Below are positions 5,438 to 7,473 of a DNA stretch of 7,473 nt, piece after piece. Every line of letters starts with the position of its first letter. Position 1 is the stretch's first letter. The notes beneath the pieces are model-generated. The model made no database searches. It was not told the DNA's origin and was given only the letters and a program-made list of their open reading frames with translations. This DNA comes from Acidimicrobiia bacterium (lineage in GTDB: Bacteria; Actinomycetota; Acidimicrobiia; Spongiisociales; UBA5794). Location of the stretch: positions 1 to 7,473 of the forward strand of contig JAUXCV010000071.1 of the NCBI GenBank assembly GCA_030618675.1, read 5' to 3'. A program made the translations under genes and the position numbers.

Positions 5438-6814
5438 CTCGACTACTCGTTCAAACCTTGCTGTGAAGTGGCGTAGCCATGGGGCTTGTTCCACGATGCG
5501 GTAGCCGCGCATGTCCGATGCGCCGGCGGCGACATCGATGACGACTTCGGCGACGTAGTCGATATGGCTCTGCGTGTACGTTCGGCGTGGGATGGCGAGT
5601 CGCACCAACTCCATGGCTGCAGGCTCATCGGGTGCGCCGTCGGTGCCGGGCCGGCCGAACATCACGGTTCCGATCTCGACCCCCCGGACACCGCCGTTGC
5701 GATAGAGCTCGATAGCGAGTGCCTGCGCCGGATACTGGAAAGGCGGGATGTGCGGCAGCATCGCCTTCGCATCGATGTAGATCGCGTGACCCCCCGCCGG
5801 TTGCACGATCGGGACGCCGGCGGCCGACACCTTGTCTGCGAGATACTCAGTGGATCGGATCCGGTAGCGCAGGTAGTTCTCGTCGAGGACCTCCTCGAGT
5901 CCTTGGGCGAGCGCCTCGAGGTCGTACCCGGCGAGACCTCCGTACGTCGGGAACCCTTCGGTCAGGATGAGCAGGTTCCTGGCCTGCAAGGACGCCTCGT
6001 GGTCGTTCATCGCCAGGAATCCACCGATGTTGACCAATCCGTCCTTCTTCGCCGAGACCGTGCAACCGTCGGCAAGGGAGAACATCTCACGGGCGATCTC
6101 CTTGGGTGTCCGATCGGCGTATCCCTCCTCACGGATCTTGATGAACCACGCGTTCTCGGCGAAACGACAAGCGTCGAGGAAAAGTGGGATCCCGTACTCG
6201 TCACAGACGGCTCGAACGGCTCGTAGGTTCTCCATCGAGACGGGCTGGCCCCCGCCGGAGTTGTTCGTGACTGTCATCATCACGAGCGGCACCCGTTCGA
6301 CTCCGGCCCGGTCGATCGCTGCTCGCAGCGCCTCGATGTCCATGTTGCCCTTGAACGGCAGGATGTCGGATGGTTCGGATGGGGACACCAGATCCATCGC
6401 CTCGGCGCCCTGATACTCGACGTTCGCCCTCGTGGTGTCGAAATGTGTGTTGTTCGGCACGACATCGCCTTCGGAGACCATGACGGAGAAGAGGATCTTC
6501 TCAGCGGCACGACCCTGATGGGTCGGAATCACCTCCGGGAATCCCGTGAGGTCCTTCACCGCCTTCTCGAAACGGAAGAAGCTGCGGCTACCGGCGTACG
6601 ACTCGTCGCCGCGCATCATCCCCGCCCACTGCTCGGACGACATCGCTCCGGTCCCCGAGTCGGTCAGCAGATCGATGATCACCTCATCGGCGTGCAATCC
6701 AAAGAGATTGAAACCGGCGCGTTCGAGTGCCGCCTCCCGTTCCTCAACGGTCGGCAGATCGATCGCTTGAACGGTGTGTATCCGGAACGGTTCGATGATG
6801 GTGCGGTACGGCAT
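5435..6814 (-). CDS. tnaA: Tryptophanase (tryptophan indole-lyase)
   Basis: This 459-residue PLP-dependent beta-eliminating lyase (E. coli TnaA has 471) should cleave L-tryptophan to indole, pyruvate and ammonia in the cytoplasm. Family motifs run throughout: EPFRIHTV near the start, IDLLTDSGTGAMS (47-59), MRGDESYAGSRS (Tyr73), PTHQGRAAE (97-105), Asp214 and Arg217 near the cofactor, SAKKDGLVNIGG with PLP-lysine Lys257, Arg405 for the substrate carboxylate, and LRHFTARF (447-454). Three positions separate tryptophanase from tyrosine phenol-lyase: Asp126 (E. coli Asp137; Thr in the phenol-lyase), Ile381 (Ile396; Arg) and His449 (His463; Phe). All three are tryptophanase-like. ATG 6814-6812 follows GAGAGGA with a 4-base gap and aligns with the family start; the frame is open to 6952, but that would overlap the branching enzyme. 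No tnaC-type leader or tryptophan permease is beside it. Confidence 0.92.
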   Translation of the reverse strand: MPYRTIIEPFRIHTVQAIDLPTVEEREAALERAGFNLFGLHADEVIIDLLTDSGTGAMSSEQWAGMMRGDESYAGSRSFFRFEKAVKDLTGFPEVIPTHQGRAAEKILFSVMVSEGDVVPNNTHFDTTRANVEYQGAEAMDLVSPSEPSDILPFKGNMDIEALRAAIDRAGVERVPLVMMTVTNNSGGGQPVSMENLRAVRAVCDEYGIPLFLDACRFAENAWFIKIREEGYADRTPKEIAREMFSLADGCTVSAKKDGLVNIGGFLAMNDHEASLQARNLLILTEGFPTYGGLAGYDLEALAQGLEEVLDENYLRYRIRSTEYLADKVSAAGVPIVQPAGGHAIYIDAKAMLPHIPPFQYPAQALAIELYRNGGVRGVEIGTVMFGRPGTDGAPDEPAAMELVRLAIPRRTYTQSHIDYVAEVVIDVAAGASDMRGYRIVEQAPWLRHFTARFERVVE

Positions 6815-6818
6815 CAGG

Positions 6819-6825
6819 TCCTCTC
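6819..6825 (-). promoter_or_regulatory. Ribosome binding site deciding the tryptophanase start
   Basis: GAGAGGA on the minus strand lies 4 bases before ATG 6814-6812. Together with the family alignment it fixes the start here and excludes the upstream ATG codons in the same open frame, which lie inside the divergent branching enzyme gene. The remaining 5' region (6826-6883) is too short for a TnaC-like regulatory leader. Confidence 0.6.
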
Positions 6826-6870
6826 GTCTGATAACCGGATTCTCGCAGCCGGAGGGGGACTGTGAGTCGG

Positions 6871-6876
6871 TAGGCT
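6871..6876 (+). promoter_or_regulatory. Putative -10 box of the branching enzyme gene
   Basis: TAGGCT fits TAnnnT and lies 7 bases before the ATG at 6884. There is no Shine-Dalgarno sequence in the gap, so the transcript is probably leaderless or nearly so. It lies in the 69-base region shared with the divergent tryptophanase gene. Confidence 0.45.
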
Positions 6877-6883
6877 GCATTCC

Positions 6884-7473
6884 ATGGAACTCCTTGGCGA
6901 TCTCGACGTTCATCTTTTCAACGAGGGCACGCAGACCCGCGTGTACGACCACCTCGGCGCACAGGTACTACCGGGCGGCGGGGCGCACTTCGCTGTTTGG
7001 GCCCCGAACGCGCGCTCCGTCGCGTTGATCGGCGACTTCAACGGATGGGATGCGACCGCTCATCCGATGTTCCCGACCGGTTCGGGAATCTGGAAGACAC
7101 AGGTGCCGGAAGCCAACCCCGGCAACACGTACAAGTACGTGATCACGACCAACTCCGGGGATCGGATCGAGAAGGCCGATCCTGTTGCGTTCCTCGCCGA
7201 GGTCCCTCCGAAGACAGCGTCGGTGGTTTGGGGCCTCGACTACGACTGGAGTGACGGCGAGTGGATGACGTCTCGCAGCGGGCGCCAGGCTCATGACGCC
7301 GCGATGGCGATCTACGAGTTGCACACCGGGTCGTGGCGCAAGGCGGACAACGGTGATTCCCTGTCGTATCGGGAGTTGGCCGAACCGCTCTCCGACTACA
7401 TGACCGAGATGGGCTACACCCATGTCGAGTTCATGCCGCTGTCCGAGCACCCGTACTACCCGTCGTGGGGCTA
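6884..7473 (+). CDS. glgB: 1,4-alpha-glucan branching enzyme, N-terminal part (runs off the window)
   Basis: 196 codons are visible and the frame is still open at the right edge. GlgB makes alpha-1,6 branches in glycogen or related alpha-glucans in the cytoplasm. A CBM48-type N-terminal domain shows FAVWAPNARSVALIGDFNGWD (36-56), followed by AIYELHTGSW (142-151), which corresponds to the conserved IYEVHLGSW, and YRELAEPLSDYMTEMGYTHVEFMPLSEHPYYPSWGY, which enters the GH13 catalytic barrel (the family usually has FDGSWGYQ here). The sequence before CBM48 is short (about 30 residues), so the extra N-terminal domain of some actinobacterial and E. coli enzymes seems absent. Catalytic Asp and Glu residues lie beyond the window. 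The ATG was chosen from the conserved start region and the -10 box 7 bases upstream. GlgX and trehalohydrolase (TreZ) share this domain layout, but the H-T-G-S-W and E-H-P-x-x-x-S-W-G-Y motifs favour GlgB. Confidence 0.9.
   Translation, partial: MELLGDLDVHLFNEGTQTRVYDHLGAQVLPGGGAHFAVWAPNARSVALIGDFNGWDATAHPMFPTGSGIWKTQVPEANPGNTYKYVITTNSGDRIEKADPVAFLAEVPPKTASVVWGLDYDWSDGEWMTSRSGRQAHDAAMAIYELHTGSWRKADNGDSLSYRELAEPLSDYMTEMGYTHVEFMPLSEHPYYPSWG

Noticed and set aside
6815..6952. Upstream extension of the tryptophanase frame by 46 codons.
   Set aside because: The extension runs antisense through the start of the branching enzyme gene and does not resemble tryptophanase. The family N-terminus (EPFRI) begins just after the ATG at 6814, which has a ribosome binding site.
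6968..7450. Minus-strand open frame (160 codons) opposite the branching enzyme.
   Set aside because: It is antisense to clearly conserved GlgB sequence and has no recognisable features of its own.

Overview
The window is high-GC DNA with compact genes. Several gene starts have a TAnnnT-type -10 box only 6 to 9 bases before the ATG, the leaderless pattern common in Actinobacteria. The best guess is an uncultured or environmental actinobacterium; nothing here fixes it to a genus. No tRNA, rRNA, CRISPR array, insertion sequence or phage gene was found.

Layout. Positions 1-3545 (minus) hold two overlapping genes for the halves of a heterodimeric ABC exporter. Both are complete, and their ATPase motifs are degenerate in a complementary way. 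Positions 3546-3853 are a leader region for that operon. Read on the minus strand it has a TTGACA promoter, a 21-codon ORF with a strong Shine-Dalgarno sequence, mutually exclusive pairing segments, and an intrinsic terminator just before the first transporter gene. This looks like ribosome-mediated transcription attenuation, as known for the Bacillus subtilis bmrB-bmrCD drug exporter, and is the most interesting item in the window.

Positions 3854-4699 (minus) encode a CPBP-family intramembrane protease. Divergent from it, 4750-5334 (plus) encodes an unrecognised 194-residue protein with an apparently leaderless start. It converges on a tryptophanase gene (5435-6814, minus). The gap between them is filled by two short tandem-repeat blocks in opposite orientation (heptamers, then five perfect octamers), the last of which supplies the tryptophanase stop codon. 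A glycogen branching enzyme gene starts at 6884 (plus) and runs off the right edge.

How they fit together. Only the two ABC genes and their leader form a clear functional unit: an inducible efflux system whose expression probably senses translation. The CPBP protease lies upstream on the same strand, but the operon has its own promoter. Tryptophanase (tryptophan to indole, pyruvate and ammonia) and the branching enzyme are metabolic genes with separate divergent starts and no evident link to the exporter.
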